The notes: generated from the sequence alone by a model not told the origin. A DNA stretch of 64,000 nucleotides from VFMC01 sp031400715 (GCA_031400715.1 JANNQK010000260.1:17292-81291), one strand, 5' to 3'; positions 1 to 10,200 are shown, numbered from the stretch's first letter. Made by a program: numbers and translations.

Positions 1-110
1 TCGCCGTCTGTAGTCGGGCATCCGGTCGGTCCGCGGCGATCGAGGTGCGGTAGCGACAGCCGACCAACACGATTTCCCTCGATCGGTACAAACGTTCCAG
101 CTGGGTGGTC

Positions 111-126
111 TAGCGTTCCAGAGGTG
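111..126 (+). promoter_or_regulatory. -10 box of a probable leaderless promoter
   Basis: TAGCGT at 111-116 is followed by 7 bases and then the GTG start codon at 124. This spacing puts the transcription start on or next to the start codon, so the mRNA would lack a leader. The same arrangement recurs at many genes in this window. A direct repeat of CGTTCCAG lies at about 93-100 and 113-120. No clear -35 box is visible. Confidence 0.5.
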
Positions 127-1188
127 ACGTTCTCGCGGATCACCGTTCTGGGGCTGGGCAAAGTGGGCCACCTCGCAGCAACCTTCCTGCACCAGGCCGG
201 GTTCGAGGTACGCGGCATCGACCAGCACCAGCCGGCCAAGGCATCGTCGTTCCCGGTGCAGATCGGAGACGTGGGCGACATCGCGACGATCGAGCACCTC
301 CTCGACGATCAACACGCGGTGCTGTCGTGCCTTCCGTACCAACTCAACCGAGAGGTCGCCCGGGTCGCCCACGCCAAGGGCATCCACTACTTCGACCTCA
401 CCGAGGATGTCGGCACCTCGCAGACCATCACCGAGCTCTCCACGACGGCCCGCTCGCTCATGGCCCCGCAATGCGGGCTCGCTCCCGGATTCGTGAGCAT
501 CGTCGCCGCCTCACAGGCGGCCACCTTCGACGAGTGCCGTTCGATCCGGATGCGTGTCGGTGCACTTCCGCAACACCCGACCGGGCTGCTCGCCTATGCG
601 TTCAACTGGTCACCGGTCGGCGTGGTGAACGAGTACCTCAACGACTCCGAGGTGATCGAGGACGGTCAGCGGAAGTGGGTGTCGTCGATGGAATGGCGCG
701 AGACCCTCTACATCCACGGCACCCAACTCGAGGCGTTCACCACGTCCGGGGGACTCGGCACGATGTGCGACACCTACCACGGCAGGGTCGCCAACCTCGA
801 CTACAAGACCATCCGCTACCCCGGCCACATGGAGCTGATGAACTTCCTCTTCCACGAACTCCTGCTCCGCGACCGCCGTGATCTCGCAGGTGAGATCCTC
901 ACGAACGCCAAACCCCCGGTGAACGACGACGTGGTCTACGTCCACGTGTCGTCGGAGGGCACGATCGGCGGCCGCCTGCATCGCGAGGAGTTCGTACGCG
1001 CGTACACCCCCATCTCTGTCAGCGGTGCGCACTGCACCGCGATCGCCTGGACCACCGCCGGGTCGGTGGCTGCAGTCATCGAACTGGTCAGATCGGGCAA
1101 GCTGCCGGCGACCGGGCTTCTGCGCCAGGAACACATCGCCCTCACCGACTTCCTGGCCACACCGACGGGCAAGCTCTTCGCGGCGTGA
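124..1188 (+). CDS. saccharopine dehydrogenase family oxidoreductase
   Basis: The protein has 354 residues. It opens with a Rossmann fold: the dinucleotide-binding motif GLGKVG lies near residues 10-15, within a strand-turn-helix that starts directly after the initiator. The overall length, the N-terminal NAD(P) domain and a C-terminal substrate domain with a DYKTIRYPGH-like segment match the saccharopine dehydrogenase/lysine 6-dehydrogenase superfamily. Members act on amino-acid substrates with NAD(P), but the exact substrate cannot be read from the sequence. The GTG start is supported by the TAGCGT box 7 bases upstream. The gene is not in an operon with the next one, which begins 144 bases later. 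Confidence 0.75.
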   Translation: MTFSRITVLGLGKVGHLAATFLHQAGFEVRGIDQHQPAKASSFPVQIGDVGDIATIEHLLDDQHAVLSCLPYQLNREVARVAHAKGIHYFDLTEDVGTSQTITELSTTARSLMAPQCGLAPGFVSIVAASQAATFDECRSIRMRVGALPQHPTGLLAYAFNWSPVGVVNEYLNDSEVIEDGQRKWVSSMEWRETLYIHGTQLEAFTTSGGLGTMCDTYHGRVANLDYKTIRYPGHMELMNFLFHELLLRDRRDLAGEILTNAKPPVNDDVVYVHVSSEGTIGGRLHREEFVRAYTPISVSGAHCTAIAWTTAGSVAAVIELVRSGKLPATGLLRQEHIALTDFLATPTGKLFAA

Positions 1189-1332
1189 GACGTCGCCACC
1201 TGAGCGAAGGCACCTGATCTTGCGGATTCCTTGCAGGAGCTGGGATGCGGCGCCCACATCGCCACCGCCGGTGGGAAATGTCTGACACCTTCTTGACTCG
1301 CAGCCCGAGCTCCGGAGGCCGATCACTGATGC

Positions 1333-2112
1333 ATGGCGTTGGAGCGGACGAGCAGCGGGGACATCCCTGTCGAGAAGCTGCTCGCACAACTGCGCCGAGC
1401 CGCTGAACGAGACGGCGTCGAAGACGTCGACGCCGTCGTCGCCGAGTTCGCCACCTACGTCCGCGCCCAGGCTCCTCGGCTTGCCTCGCGGCACTCCGCG
1501 CAGTCTGGGGGCGGACACTTCAAAGGTGGGCCGGGCGCGGGCGGCTCGAAGAGCACTGCCCTCCTCGCGGTCAGCGCAGTCCTCGTCCTCGCGTTCGGCG
1601 GCATCGTGTCGGGCGCCATCCCCAACCTGCTGCTTCCCGCGGCCTCGAGCACCTCGTCGAACACCGCCTCGGAAACCGCCTCGGAAACCGCTGACCCTGC
1701 GACGCCAGGGTCGGGCTCGACCGGGTCAGACCCTTCGGTTCCTTTCGCGGGTGCGGGCCTGGCCGCACAGACCCCCGAAGCCGGCCCCGTCGCCGGGGAG
1801 CAAACGGGGGAATCCGACGTCGCCGGCGCCGATCCGGTCCCGATGTTCTCCACCGATCCGGATGCCCTCGCAGTGCTGGCCGAACAGCGTTCCGAAGCAC
1901 CGACTCCATCGTCACCAACCCCGACCGACCCGACCGACCCGACGGACGCGACGGTCGCGTCCGACCCGGCCGACACCGGCGCCGGCACCACCGCGACCAC
2001 GACCACCACCACGACCACGACCACCACCACCACGGTCGTCGAACCCATCTCTCGCGGCGGCTTCGGCCCCGAGACCATGTCCCCACTCACCGACGAAGGA
2101 GACGCCGGATGA
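1333..2112 (+). CDS. single-pass membrane protein with Thr/Pro-rich extracellular tail
   Basis: The product has 259 residues and no recognised family. Residues 1-55 are charged and helical. A hydrophobic segment at about 75-100 (ALLAVSAVLVLAFGGIVSG) is a likely transmembrane helix. The rest is low complexity, rich in Ser, Thr, Pro, Asp and Ala, with a run of about a dozen Thr near residue 225. This suggests a small cytoplasmic N-terminus and a long extracellular stalk. The stop codon overlaps an ATG (ATGA at 2109-2112) that opens the reading frame of the methionine aminopeptidase downstream, so the two may be translationally coupled. A GGAGG lies 14 bases before the start, which is a loose ribosome-binding spacing. 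Function is unknown. Confidence 0.6.
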   Translation: MALERTSSGDIPVEKLLAQLRRAAERDGVEDVDAVVAEFATYVRAQAPRLASRHSAQSGGGHFKGGPGAGGSKSTALLAVSAVLVLAFGGIVSGAIPNLLLPAASSTSSNTASETASETADPATPGSGSTGSDPSVPFAGAGLAAQTPEAGPVAGEQTGESDVAGADPVPMFSTDPDALAVLAEQRSEAPTPSSPTPTDPTDPTDATVASDPADTGAGTTATTTTTTTTTTTTTVVEPISRGGFGPETMSPLTDEGDAG

Positions 2113-2293
2113 CCGATACCACGCTCGAGACGAGGCCGGAACTTCAGGCCGAACTGCGACCCGCCACGTCGCACTCCTATGTCCGCGGTGACGTCGCGGG
2201 CACGGTGCGCACCAGCCGCCTGTTTCGAACACGGTCGCCCCGCCCCGACACCACCGCCCGCCTGGGCCCCGAGCGAACCAGAGCATTCGCGAA

Positions 2294-2309
2294 TAGCCTG
2301 GCTCCCGTG
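2294..2309 (+). promoter_or_regulatory. -10 box deciding the map start
   Basis: TAGCCT at 2294-2299 is followed by exactly 7 bases and an in-frame GTG at 2307. This is the leaderless arrangement seen elsewhere in the window. It favours GTG 2307 over the upstream ATG at 2109 as the main start of the methionine aminopeptidase. Confidence 0.5.
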
Positions 2310-3290
2310 CTCCAGCATGCCCAGCCACCCGAGGTGCTTCCCCAGGCCAACGAGTCCTGTTGGTGCGGCAGCGGCCGCAAGTACAAGCGCTGCCACAAGC
2401 CCCTCGAGGGCCGGGTCCTGCAGGGTGTCGTCAGCCCTCGGCTCGAGGTGCCGACCCACATCCAGCGCCCGCCCTACGCCGACTCGGGTGTCGTCGAGCG
2501 CTGGGCCGAACCGCGGGTCAAGAGCGCCGACGTGATCGATCGCATGCGCCACGCCGGCGCCGTCGCGGCCGAGGTGCTCCGCCTCGCCGGCGAGATGGTG
2601 CAGCCAGGCGTCACCACCGATGCGATCGACCGGTACGTGCACCAACTCTGCATCGAGCGCAACGCCTATCCGAGCCCGCTCAACTACGGCGGGTTCCCCA
2701 AGAGCGTGTGCACCAGCGTGAACGAGGTGATCTGCCACGGCATCCCGGATTCGCGCGCACTGCTCGACGGCGACATCGTGAACATCGACGTCACCTGCTA
2801 CATCGACGGCGTGCACGGCGACACGAATGCCACGTTCTTCGTCGGCGATGTCGACCCCGTCAGCCGTCATCTGGTGCAGGTCACCGAGGAATGCACGTGG
2901 TACGGCATCGACGCAGTCATCGCCGGCCGCCCGCTCAGCGACATCGGCCGGGCCATCGAGTCGCATGCCAAGAGGCACAAGTACGGCGTGGTCAAGGCCT
3001 TCATCGGCCACGGCATCGGCGAGCAGTTCCACACCGACATCCAGGTGTTGCACTACTACGACCAGCGGGCGAGCACGATCATGCGCCCCGGCATGACCTT
3101 CACCATCGAGCCGATGATCACCATCGGTGCCTGGCAGCACAAGATGGTGTTCGACGACGACTGGACGGCGATCACCGCCGACGGCAAGCGCACCGCCCAG
3201 TTCGAGCACACATGCCTGGTCACCGACCATGGCGTCGAGGTGCTCACGGCTCCGGGTGCCGCCAGCCCGAAGGCCCCCTGGCTCCGCTGA
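2307..3290 (+). CDS. map: methionine aminopeptidase with N-terminal SEC-C zinc motif
   Basis: Removes the initiator methionine from nascent proteins. From GTG 2307 the protein has 327 residues. A SEC-C motif (CWCGSGRKYKRCH) occupies residues 18-30 and probably binds zinc and ribosomes. The pita-bread M24 domain follows, with all five metal ligands visible: D161, D172 (GDTNATF), H235 (GHGIG), E268 (TIEPM) and E300 (QFEHT). The architecture matches actinobacterial type I MetAP with an N-terminal extension. The open frame extends upstream to an ATG at 2109 that overlaps the previous stop. The 66 residues this would add are Arg/Thr-rich and look non-conserved. The TAGCCT box 7 bases before GTG 2307 supports the shorter protein, but a coupled longer isoform cannot be excluded. 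Confidence 0.9.
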   Translation: MLQHAQPPEVLPQANESCWCGSGRKYKRCHKPLEGRVLQGVVSPRLEVPTHIQRPPYADSGVVERWAEPRVKSADVIDRMRHAGAVAAEVLRLAGEMVQPGVTTDAIDRYVHQLCIERNAYPSPLNYGGFPKSVCTSVNEVICHGIPDSRALLDGDIVNIDVTCYIDGVHGDTNATFFVGDVDPVSRHLVQVTEECTWYGIDAVIAGRPLSDIGRAIESHAKRHKYGVVKAFIGHGIGEQFHTDIQVLHYYDQRASTIMRPGMTFTIEPMITIGAWQHKMVFDDDWTAITADGKRTAQFEHTCLVTDHGVEVLTAPGAASPKAPWLR

Positions 3291-3312
3291 GCACCACCTC
3301 TGCCCACCGGTT

Positions 3313-3747
3313 CTAGAGCGAACGCACCAATCGCGTCAGCACATCGCGCAACATCGTGCTCGAGGTGTGCTCGGTGTAGGGGAAGTAGAACACCGTCGCG
3401 CCCACCTCGGCCACCTCCGCCTCGAGCATCCGGCCCTTGTCGGTGTCCTTCCAGTCGGACCCCTTGAAGATCACGTCGAAGGGGTGCTCGCGCCACACCA
3501 CCCTTTTGTCGCGCGACGTATCGGTGACTGCAGCGTCGACATAGCTGATGGCACGGACGATCTCAATGCGCTCCTCGAACGGCACGATCGGGCGATATCC
3601 CTTCATCTTTTCCACAGCGCTGTCGATAACTACCCCAGCAATGAGGTGGTCGCATTGATCGCGCGCCCGCCGAAGGATGTTGAGATGACCGATGTGGAAC
3701 AAGTCGAACACACCCGGCACGTAGCCGATGACGGGTGTCGTGCTCAT
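3313..3747 (-). CDS. HxGH cytidylyltransferase-like protein (TagD/RibF-like fold)
   Basis: A 144-residue nucleotidyltransferase of the glycerol-3-phosphate cytidylyltransferase type. The GVFDLFHIGH motif at residues 12-21 carries the HxGH signature (H18, H21). The second signature, close to TSSTMLR, is near the C-terminus. Such enzymes make CDP-alcohols (CDP-glycerol, CDP-ethanolamine) or similar activated groups from CTP. The start at 3747 is preferred to an in-frame ATG at 3771 because GAGGA lies 7 bases upstream and the family begins just before the motif. It converges on map and is divergent from a glycosyltransferase/CDP-alcohol phosphatidyltransferase pair. This suggests it supplies the CDP-activated substrate for that pair. 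The substrate itself is an inference. Confidence 0.8.
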   Translation of the reverse strand: MSTTPVIGYVPGVFDLFHIGHLNILRRARDQCDHLIAGVVIDSAVEKMKGYRPIVPFEERIEIVRAISYVDAAVTDTSRDKRVVWREHPFDVIFKGSDWKDTDKGRMLEAEVAEVGATVFYFPYTEHTSSTMLRDVLTRLVRSL

Positions 3748-3926
3748 GTCGGTCCTCGTGTTCCCGGCCATCGGGCCGACGCTCGTCGTCGCTGTGCTGC
3801 TCGGCGCACCAGCGCGGTTCCCTCGGAGATGACTCAGAGAGGTGGTCTTGACACTGTGGAAACACAGCGTCGATCGGCAGCGCCTAGCCTATCGAGGACG
3901 TTCACAGGCAGGCGGAACATGGGCGA

Positions 3927-5282
3927 ATGCAGAGTGTGGCGGCGATGAGACTCGCGATGGTGGGGACCCGAGGCGTTCCGGCGCGCTATGGCGGGTTCGA
4001 GACCGCGATCGAAGAGGTGGGCAGTCGTCTGGTCGAACGCGGGCACGAGGTCACCGTCTACTGCCGTCGCGCGGAGGGTGCCGACGCGCCGAGCGAGCAC
4101 CTCGGCATGCGACTCGTGTATCTGCCGGCGCTGCGCACCAAGACCCTCGAGACGATCACCCACTCGGCACTGTCGTCCATGCATGCGGCGGTGCAGCGCG
4201 TCACCCACGACGCCGTGTTCGTGTTCAACTCGGCCAACTCGCCGTACATCCCCTTGTTCCGCGCCAGGCAGATGCCGGTGGCGGTACACGTCGACGGCCT
4301 CGAATGGCGTCGCGCCAAGTGGGGCGGCGGCGGCCGGCGCTACTACCGCACAGCCGAGGTGATGGCTGTGCGCTGGGCCGACGCCTTGATCGCCGATGCC
4401 GAAGGGATCGCTGCGTACTACCACGACGAGTTCGGTGCCTCCACCGAACCGATCGCATATGGCGCGCCGATCCTGCTCGACATCGGCCACGATGCGCTCG
4501 CCGAACACGATCTCGTGCCGGGAGGGTTCCACTTGGTGGTCGCCCGGTTCGAACCCGAGAACCACATCGATCTCATCGTGCGCGGCATGCGTGCCAGCGG
4601 TGCCCGACTTCCCGTCGTCGTCGTGGGTGATGCGCCCTACGCCGACCAGTACGTGAACGGCATTCGAGAGGTCGCCGATGTCGACGCCCGCATCCGCCTC
4701 ATCGGCTCGGTCTGGGACCAGAGTCTGCTCAACCAGCTCTATGCCAACTGCTCCAGCTACCTCCACGGCCATTCGATCGGAGGGACCAATCCATCGCTGC
4801 TGCGCGCGATGGGTGCCGGAGCGCCCGTCGTCGCGCTCGACGTTCGTTTCAACCGAGAGGTGCTCGGCCCGGCCGGCGTCTTCTTCGCCGACGAGCAGTC
4901 GCTCGCAGACGCACTGACGGCCATCGAAGCCGCCAGCGAGCACAGCCGGAAGCTCGGAACCTGTTTGCAGCAGCGAGCCGCCGCGCTTTACCGCTGGGAC
5001 GACGTGACCACCAAGTACGAAGGCCTTGCGGAACGGCTCGCAGCGGGTGTGTCGCGGCGAGGCGAGTGCACCGGCAAGCGCAACGGGGCCAGCCAATGGA
5101 GGTACGACAACGTGTTGGCCCCCGTCGGCGGTCGCGGTGACGCCGCGTCGCTGCCGGCCGTGCCCGGCGAGAGCCCCACCCAGCCGGACACCGGCCCGGA
5201 CGCCCCCACGGCTCCCGTGAGCGATCCGCTGTCGGCGGCCCACCGAAGCTCGGCTCGCGACGTCGGTGATCGCTCCAGATGA
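3927..5282 (+). CDS. GT4 glycosyltransferase with DUF1972 N-terminal domain
   Basis: A 451-residue (or 445 from ATG 3945) glycosyltransferase. The N-terminus MVGTRGVPARYGGFET is the hallmark of DUF1972 rhamnosyl/galactosyltransferases of surface polysaccharide clusters. A nucleotide-sugar-binding C-terminal half follows, with a SSYLHGHSIGGTNPSLLRAMG segment, that is, the GGTNPS...EA-like motif of this subgroup. The last 80 residues are Pro/Ala-rich and unstructured. A TAGCCT box sits at about 3888-3893, so this transcript would have a short leader. The stop overlaps the next start (ATGA, 5279-5282), implying translational coupling to the CDP-alcohol phosphatidyltransferase. Confidence 0.85.
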   Translation: MQSVAAMRLAMVGTRGVPARYGGFETAIEEVGSRLVERGHEVTVYCRRAEGADAPSEHLGMRLVYLPALRTKTLETITHSALSSMHAAVQRVTHDAVFVFNSANSPYIPLFRARQMPVAVHVDGLEWRRAKWGGGGRRYYRTAEVMAVRWADALIADAEGIAAYYHDEFGASTEPIAYGAPILLDIGHDALAEHDLVPGGFHLVVARFEPENHIDLIVRGMRASGARLPVVVVGDAPYADQYVNGIREVADVDARIRLIGSVWDQSLLNQLYANCSSYLHGHSIGGTNPSLLRAMGAGAPVVALDVRFNREVLGPAGVFFADEQSLADALTAIEAASEHSRKLGTCLQQRAAALYRWDDVTTKYEGLAERLAAGVSRRGECTGKRNGASQWRYDNVLAPVGGRGDAASLPAVPGESPTQPDTGPDAPTAPVSDPLSAAHRSSARDVGDRSR

Positions 5283-5998
5283 GCGCCACGTTTCGTACCT
5301 CGCTCACGGCCCTGGAGCAGGCGCAGAAGACCTCGAAGGGTGCGCCCGCGTACTCACGCCTGGTGAATCGACCGTTCGGACGACTGCTCGCCGCCTCTGC
5401 CCACGTGATCGGTCTCACGCCGAATCAGGTGACCTGCATCAGCGCGCTGTTCACGTTCAGCGCCATCGCCCTGATCGCTCTGGTCGAGGCCACGGCAGCC
5501 ATATCGGCCGTCGCGGCAGGTCTCCTCGTGGTCGGCTACGCGCTCGATGCCGCGGACGGCCAACTCGCCCGACTGCGTGGCGGTGGCAGCGTGGCAGGCG
5601 AGTGGCTCGACCATGTGGTCGACGCGATCAAGATCGCCTGCCTGCACACGTCGGTGCTGATCAACTGGTACCGCTTCGAGGATGTCTCCGATCGGTCGCT
5701 CCTGCTGCCGATCGCGTTCCAAGTGGTCGCCACCATCATGTTCTTCGTGATCATCCTCAACGACCAGATCCGGCGCGCCCATCGGGGGACGACGCAGATG
5801 CTCCTCCAGAGCGACGGTTCGTCGTCCACCGTCTACTCGCTGGCCGTGTTGCCCACCGACTACGGCGTGCTCTGCGTCGCGTTCGGTCTCATGTGGTGGC
5901 AGGGCTTCGTCGGCCTGTACGCGGTGCTCCTCGCCGCCAACGCCGGGTTCATGGTGCTGGCGCTGATGAAGTGGTACCGCGAGATGCGCCGCTACTGA
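5279..5998 (+). CDS. CDP-alcohol phosphatidyltransferase family membrane enzyme
   Basis: A 239-residue integral membrane protein carrying the full CDP-OH-P signature: D90, D93, G94, A97, R98, G107, D111 and D115 (DxxDGxxARxxxxxxxxGxxxDxxxD). Hydrophobic helices lie at about 52-88 and 112-230. The family transfers an alcohol phosphate from a CDP-alcohol and binds two divalent metals through the aspartates. It usually makes phospholipids, but genes in glycan loci can make phosphodiester-linked polyols. Coupling to the DUF1972 glycosyltransferase and proximity to the cytidylyltransferase point to a phosphoalcohol-containing lipid or glycan. The actual acceptor is unknown. Confidence 0.85.
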   Translation: MSATFRTSLTALEQAQKTSKGAPAYSRLVNRPFGRLLAASAHVIGLTPNQVTCISALFTFSAIALIALVEATAAISAVAAGLLVVGYALDAADGQLARLRGGGSVAGEWLDHVVDAIKIACLHTSVLINWYRFEDVSDRSLLLPIAFQVVATIMFFVIILNDQIRRAHRGTTQMLLQSDGSSSTVYSLAVLPTDYGVLCVAFGLMWWQGFVGLYAVLLAANAGFMVLALMKWYREMRRY

Positions 5999-6031
5999 TC
6001 CACCCTCGATCCACCCTCAAAGCCCAGTCGC

Positions 6032-7213
6032 TCACCGACGAGCGATGCGCGCCAATTCGGTCTCGATCAGGTCGCCGATCCGATGGCGAAACACGTCAGG
6101 CGTGTAGCGCGCGAGAAAGGTCTGACGTGCATGCACTCCAGCCACCGCCAGATCGTCGACCGTCAACCGGTTCAGGAGTTCGGCGAGGGCGCCGGCGTCG
6201 CCGGGCGTGAACAACCAGCCGTCGTGACCCTCGGTGACGATGTCGACCGGGCCGCCCGCCCGGCTCGCCACGACGGGGCAACCCTGGCGGAACGCCTCGA
6301 GCAGCACCAGACCGAACGGCTCGGGATCGTCGGAGGGCAGCACGAGCGCATCGGCTGCCGCGACGTACGGGGCGATGTCGGCAACCTCGCCGACGATCTC
6401 GACCGATGATGGATCGGCGAGGTCGCTCACCAATGACGCCACGTCCACCTTGACTCCCGACGGGGGCGGGCCTCCGAGCACCGTGAGCACCCCTGGACAT
6501 CCGGCACGGCCCCAGGCGTCGATCAGCGTGCGATGCCCCTTCCACGCGTTCCATCGACTCGCCACCACGTAGCGCGGGCGCGGCCCATCGCCCGGAACGG
6601 GGAGAAGCGCACCCGCTTCGGCTGGGTGCGGGACGCAGTTGTCCACCACCACCGAGGCGGGCGACCGCAAGGCTGCGGCGCGATCGACGGCGGGTGAGAT
6701 GGTGATGCGGAGCGTCGTGAACCTGGCGAGTGCCCGGAGGAGCACCGCCTCCTTGCCTGTCCAGATCTCCTGCACGTGCAGCGCGACCGCACGGATGCGG
6801 AGCGAGCGAGCCACGGGCGCGGCGAGCAAGCACGCACTGGTCATGCAGTACACGAGGTCGAATCCTCCTCGTTTCATCGCCGAACGCATCGCCCAGGAGC
6901 GGCGAGCCAGAGCCAGGATCCCCCGAGGGGTCAGGTTCGCTCGCCGGATGATCGGCAGCGAGCGGTGATCGAACACGATCCCCTGGCGTGCGAGCTCCTC
7001 ACACAGCGGCGTGGGACCGTGCGTGATGTCGTCGGGCAGCCACACCTCGACGTCCACGCTTCGGAAATCCTGGGGTCCTGCGATCTCACGCATGCCCGCT
7101 GCCACCTGCAACAGGATCCGGTCAGCGCCGTACATCTCGTCGGACGAGTGAACGATGAGCACTCGCCTGGTCCGCGGTACGGCCGGCGGCGGTGGATCGG
7201 AGGGACTCGTCAT
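6032..7213 (-). CDS. GT4-family glycosyltransferase
   Basis: A 393-residue GT-B glycosyltransferase. The N-terminal domain opens with VLIVHSSDEMYGADRILLQ, typical of GT4 enzymes. The C-terminal domain holds EPFGLVLLEAFRQGCPV (the E-x7-E donor-binding motif) and a phosphate-binding VVASRWNAWKGH segment. The ATG at 7213 overlaps the stop of the giant secreted protein upstream (ATGA, 7210-7213), so this start is preferred to the longer frame that runs to 7381. It is the last gene of the minus-strand glycan run starting near 15711. Donor and acceptor sugars are unknown. Confidence 0.85.
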   Translation of the reverse strand: MTSPSDPPPPAVPRTRRVLIVHSSDEMYGADRILLQVAAGMREIAGPQDFRSVDVEVWLPDDITHGPTPLCEELARQGIVFDHRSLPIIRRANLTPRGILALARRSWAMRSAMKRGGFDLVYCMTSACLLAAPVARSLRIRAVALHVQEIWTGKEAVLLRALARFTTLRITISPAVDRAAALRSPASVVVDNCVPHPAEAGALLPVPGDGPRPRYVVASRWNAWKGHRTLIDAWGRAGCPGVLTVLGGPPPSGVKVDVASLVSDLADPSSVEIVGEVADIAPYVAAADALVLPSDDPEPFGLVLLEAFRQGCPVVASRAGGPVDIVTEGHDGWLFTPGDAGALAELLNRLTVDDLAVAGVHARQTFLARYTPDVFRHRIGDLIETELARIARR

Positions 7214-10200
7214 GCGAGGGGGCCCACCCAGAAGTTGTCCAGCGAGACGACTGCGGGCGCATTGGTGGCCGAACCCGACAGGAACAGAGCGAAGCCGACG
7301 TGTCCAGCAGCCTGGAGTGCGGGAGTCGCATCGGTTGCCGTGAGCGTCCAATCGAACGGTTCGCTCTGGCCTGTCTTCCACACCTTCACGCGCAGCGTGG
7401 TCGGCGCGGTCCCGATCACCTGGAGCTCGACCTCCAACGTCTCGCCCACGGTGTACGTCACCCCAGGGAGCACGATCGATCCGAGCGAGGTCTCGGTGCC
7501 GTTCAGATTGCCGAGGATCATCTGCACCGTGCCGTTGGCCAGCAGACGAACCTTCGCCCGGTAGTCGGCGCTGCCGACGCGGCGGCCGATGACCGACACG
7601 TACGTGCCGTTGCCGGTTGCCGGCTTGTCGAAACCGAGTCGAACCCGGACCTCGGCGTCGGTGACCGACACCCCGGTCAGATACGCATTCGGCCCCGACC
7701 CTGCCGTCGCCATCGCGATGCGGGCGCTGCCGCCCGCGACCGAGTAGCTCGAACCAGCGGCGGTGATGGTCCAGGGACCGCCGACGTCGGCGCTGCCGAG
7801 ACCACTTGCGATGGTCCGCTCGAAGGCATCGCTCGCCACCGGCGCCGGCCCTGGAACCGCGACCGTGGTGGTGGACGCGACCGTCGTGGTGGACGCGACC
7901 GTCGTGGTGGGCGCGACCGTCGTGGGCGCGACCGTGGTGGTGGGCGCGACCGTGGTGGTCGGTGGCACCGTGACGGTGACGGTACGGCTCGTCGTCGCGA
8001 CCGCCCCGTCGTCGTCGGTGATCCGCAGCGTCACCTCATAGGTGCCGGGCGCGGCATACGTGCGGACGGTCGTCGCACCATTGGCGACGCTGCCATCACC
8101 GAAGTCCCACTGATACGACACCACCGTGCCATCGCTGTCGCTCGAGCCCGTGCCGTTCACCGATGCCGTGAGGCCCGCTGTGGAGACGGAGAACGCCGCA
8201 GTGGGTGGACGGTTCGGCACGGTGCCGGTCGACCCGATCGTGTCGTGGCGGGCGACGGTGGTCGCGTCGAGCACCCGGTGGAACACGGCAACGTCGTCGA
8301 TCGCTCCGCTGAACCAGTCGCTGGTCGGCCGCCTCGCCCAGTTGGCGAGGTTGTCGCCACCGATCCGCCAGAAGCCCACGTACTCGACCGCCCGCGTCAC
8401 ATCGGCGCGCGACGCGACGATCCCGCCATCGACGTACAGCTTCATGCCGTCGGCGCCGAGCGTTGCCGTCACCTGATGCCAGGCGTTGTCGTTGTACGAC
8501 CGCGTCGACGACACGACGGAACGCACCGAGCCGAAGAGGACACCGAAGTGCAGACGGCCGCTGTCGTCCATGTACACGTGACGGTCGCTCGTGCCCGACG
8601 AGCCGGTCTGGCTGTTGCCGTAGCCGACGATCTTGCCGCCGCGGGCGGTGTTCGTTCGGAACCACGCCTGCACCGAGACGTTCGTCGTCGGGCCCGGCCT
8701 CGTGGATGCAGACCCAGCACGGCTGGAGGAGGTACCGGCGAACACCGCGCTGGTATCGACGTCGCCGGTGATCGCCCCGGCCGATCCGAGGGTCACCCCG
8801 CTGTAGGCAAGCGGTCGCGTGCCGACCACGTCGGTGCCGGTGGCACCCGTCGGCTCGCCGAGACGCCAGTAGTCGGCCGGACCGTCCTGCATGATCGCCT
8901 GAGGGTACTGAGCGTTGCCGGTGGTCGCCACCGTCACGCTCGTCCAGTTCGACGGCGCCTCGTTGCCGTACGGATCGATGGCCATGATGCGGTATCGATA
9001 GGTGCTGCCGGGCGTGACGCTGGTGTCGGTGAAGCTCATGGTGGGCAGATCCCAGAACCTCGTGCTGGTCACCGTCTCGTAGATCGGTGCGGGCGTGCCT
9101 TCGCGGAAGAGGCGATAGGTGAGCGTCTCGTTGTCGCGATCCCAGTTGCCGCTCCAGTTGAGCTGCACCTGGCCGGCCACGAAGGTGTTGATCTTCAGCG
9201 GCCAACCATCGAGGAACAGGCGAGGCACCTGCTTGTTCGGGGCGATCGATGCAACGGCGAACCGAACCAGGCCCTGCTGCGGCGTGCCGTTGACCCTCGG
9301 GAACTCCCCACCGAGCACGACGTACTGGCCGTTGCCGGTGACGTGCCACGGACCCTGACTCTGACCCGTGTACGTACCAGCCTCGATCTCGGGGTACCAC
9401 GCGAGCGGGGACGGCGACGGATTGCCTTCCCAGTTGAAGTAGCCGAATGGCTCCTTGGTGATCGTGCCCGTACGCGCCTTGCTGAACGCGAGCGCGCGCC
9501 GGAAGAACCAGGGGTTGCCCTGTTGGAAACCGCCGACGTTGCCGCAGTAGTGGGGATGGCCCACCACGTAGACCGCGTCGGCCTGCACGAACGACGAGTA
9601 CGTGTCGCCGTGGCAGTCCTCGATCCAGTCGATGGCCCCGTCGGCCCATGCGGCCTTGAACGTTCCTTCCAGCACACCGCCGGCGCCGAAGGTGTACCCC
9701 GTGCCGTACAGCCAGGTTCCATCGCTGGACAGGCTCGTGATCCCTGCACTGGCACCACCGTTGCGCACGGTGGTGTTCGCCAGCATCGGCAGCGAAGCGC
9801 CGGTGCTCGCGTCGACGAAGCCGAGGCCATACCCGGGATTGGCCGAACCGTTGAGCGAGGTGAATCGACCGCCGACGGCAACCTTCGATCCGTCCGGTGA
9901 GACCACCAGTGCGGTCACCATGCCGCCACCCGCGCCGGGCGCCCAGTCGAGCAATGCACCGTCCGACACACGGAATGCTGCGAGGTAGCTGCGGGCGACG
10001 GTGCCCACCCCCTGGAAGTTGCCGCCCACGTACACGACCGATGGGGTGACCGCGATCGCGTACACGTGATAGCCGACGTTCGGCGCGAACGACGCCACGA
10101 GTGCTCCGGAGGCCGTGTCGAACGCGGCGATGCGGTTTCGGGCGATGCCGTTCACCGTGGTGAAGTCGCCACCCACGTACACGCGCGATCCGTCAGGGGA

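Noticed and set aside
1455..3230. 591-residue minus-strand open frame
   Set aside because: Antisense to the membrane protein and map; includes a poly-Val run that is only the complement of the poly-Thr codons.
7192..9900. 902-residue plus-strand open frame
   Set aside because: Antisense to the giant secreted protein, Arg/His/Gly-rich low complexity.
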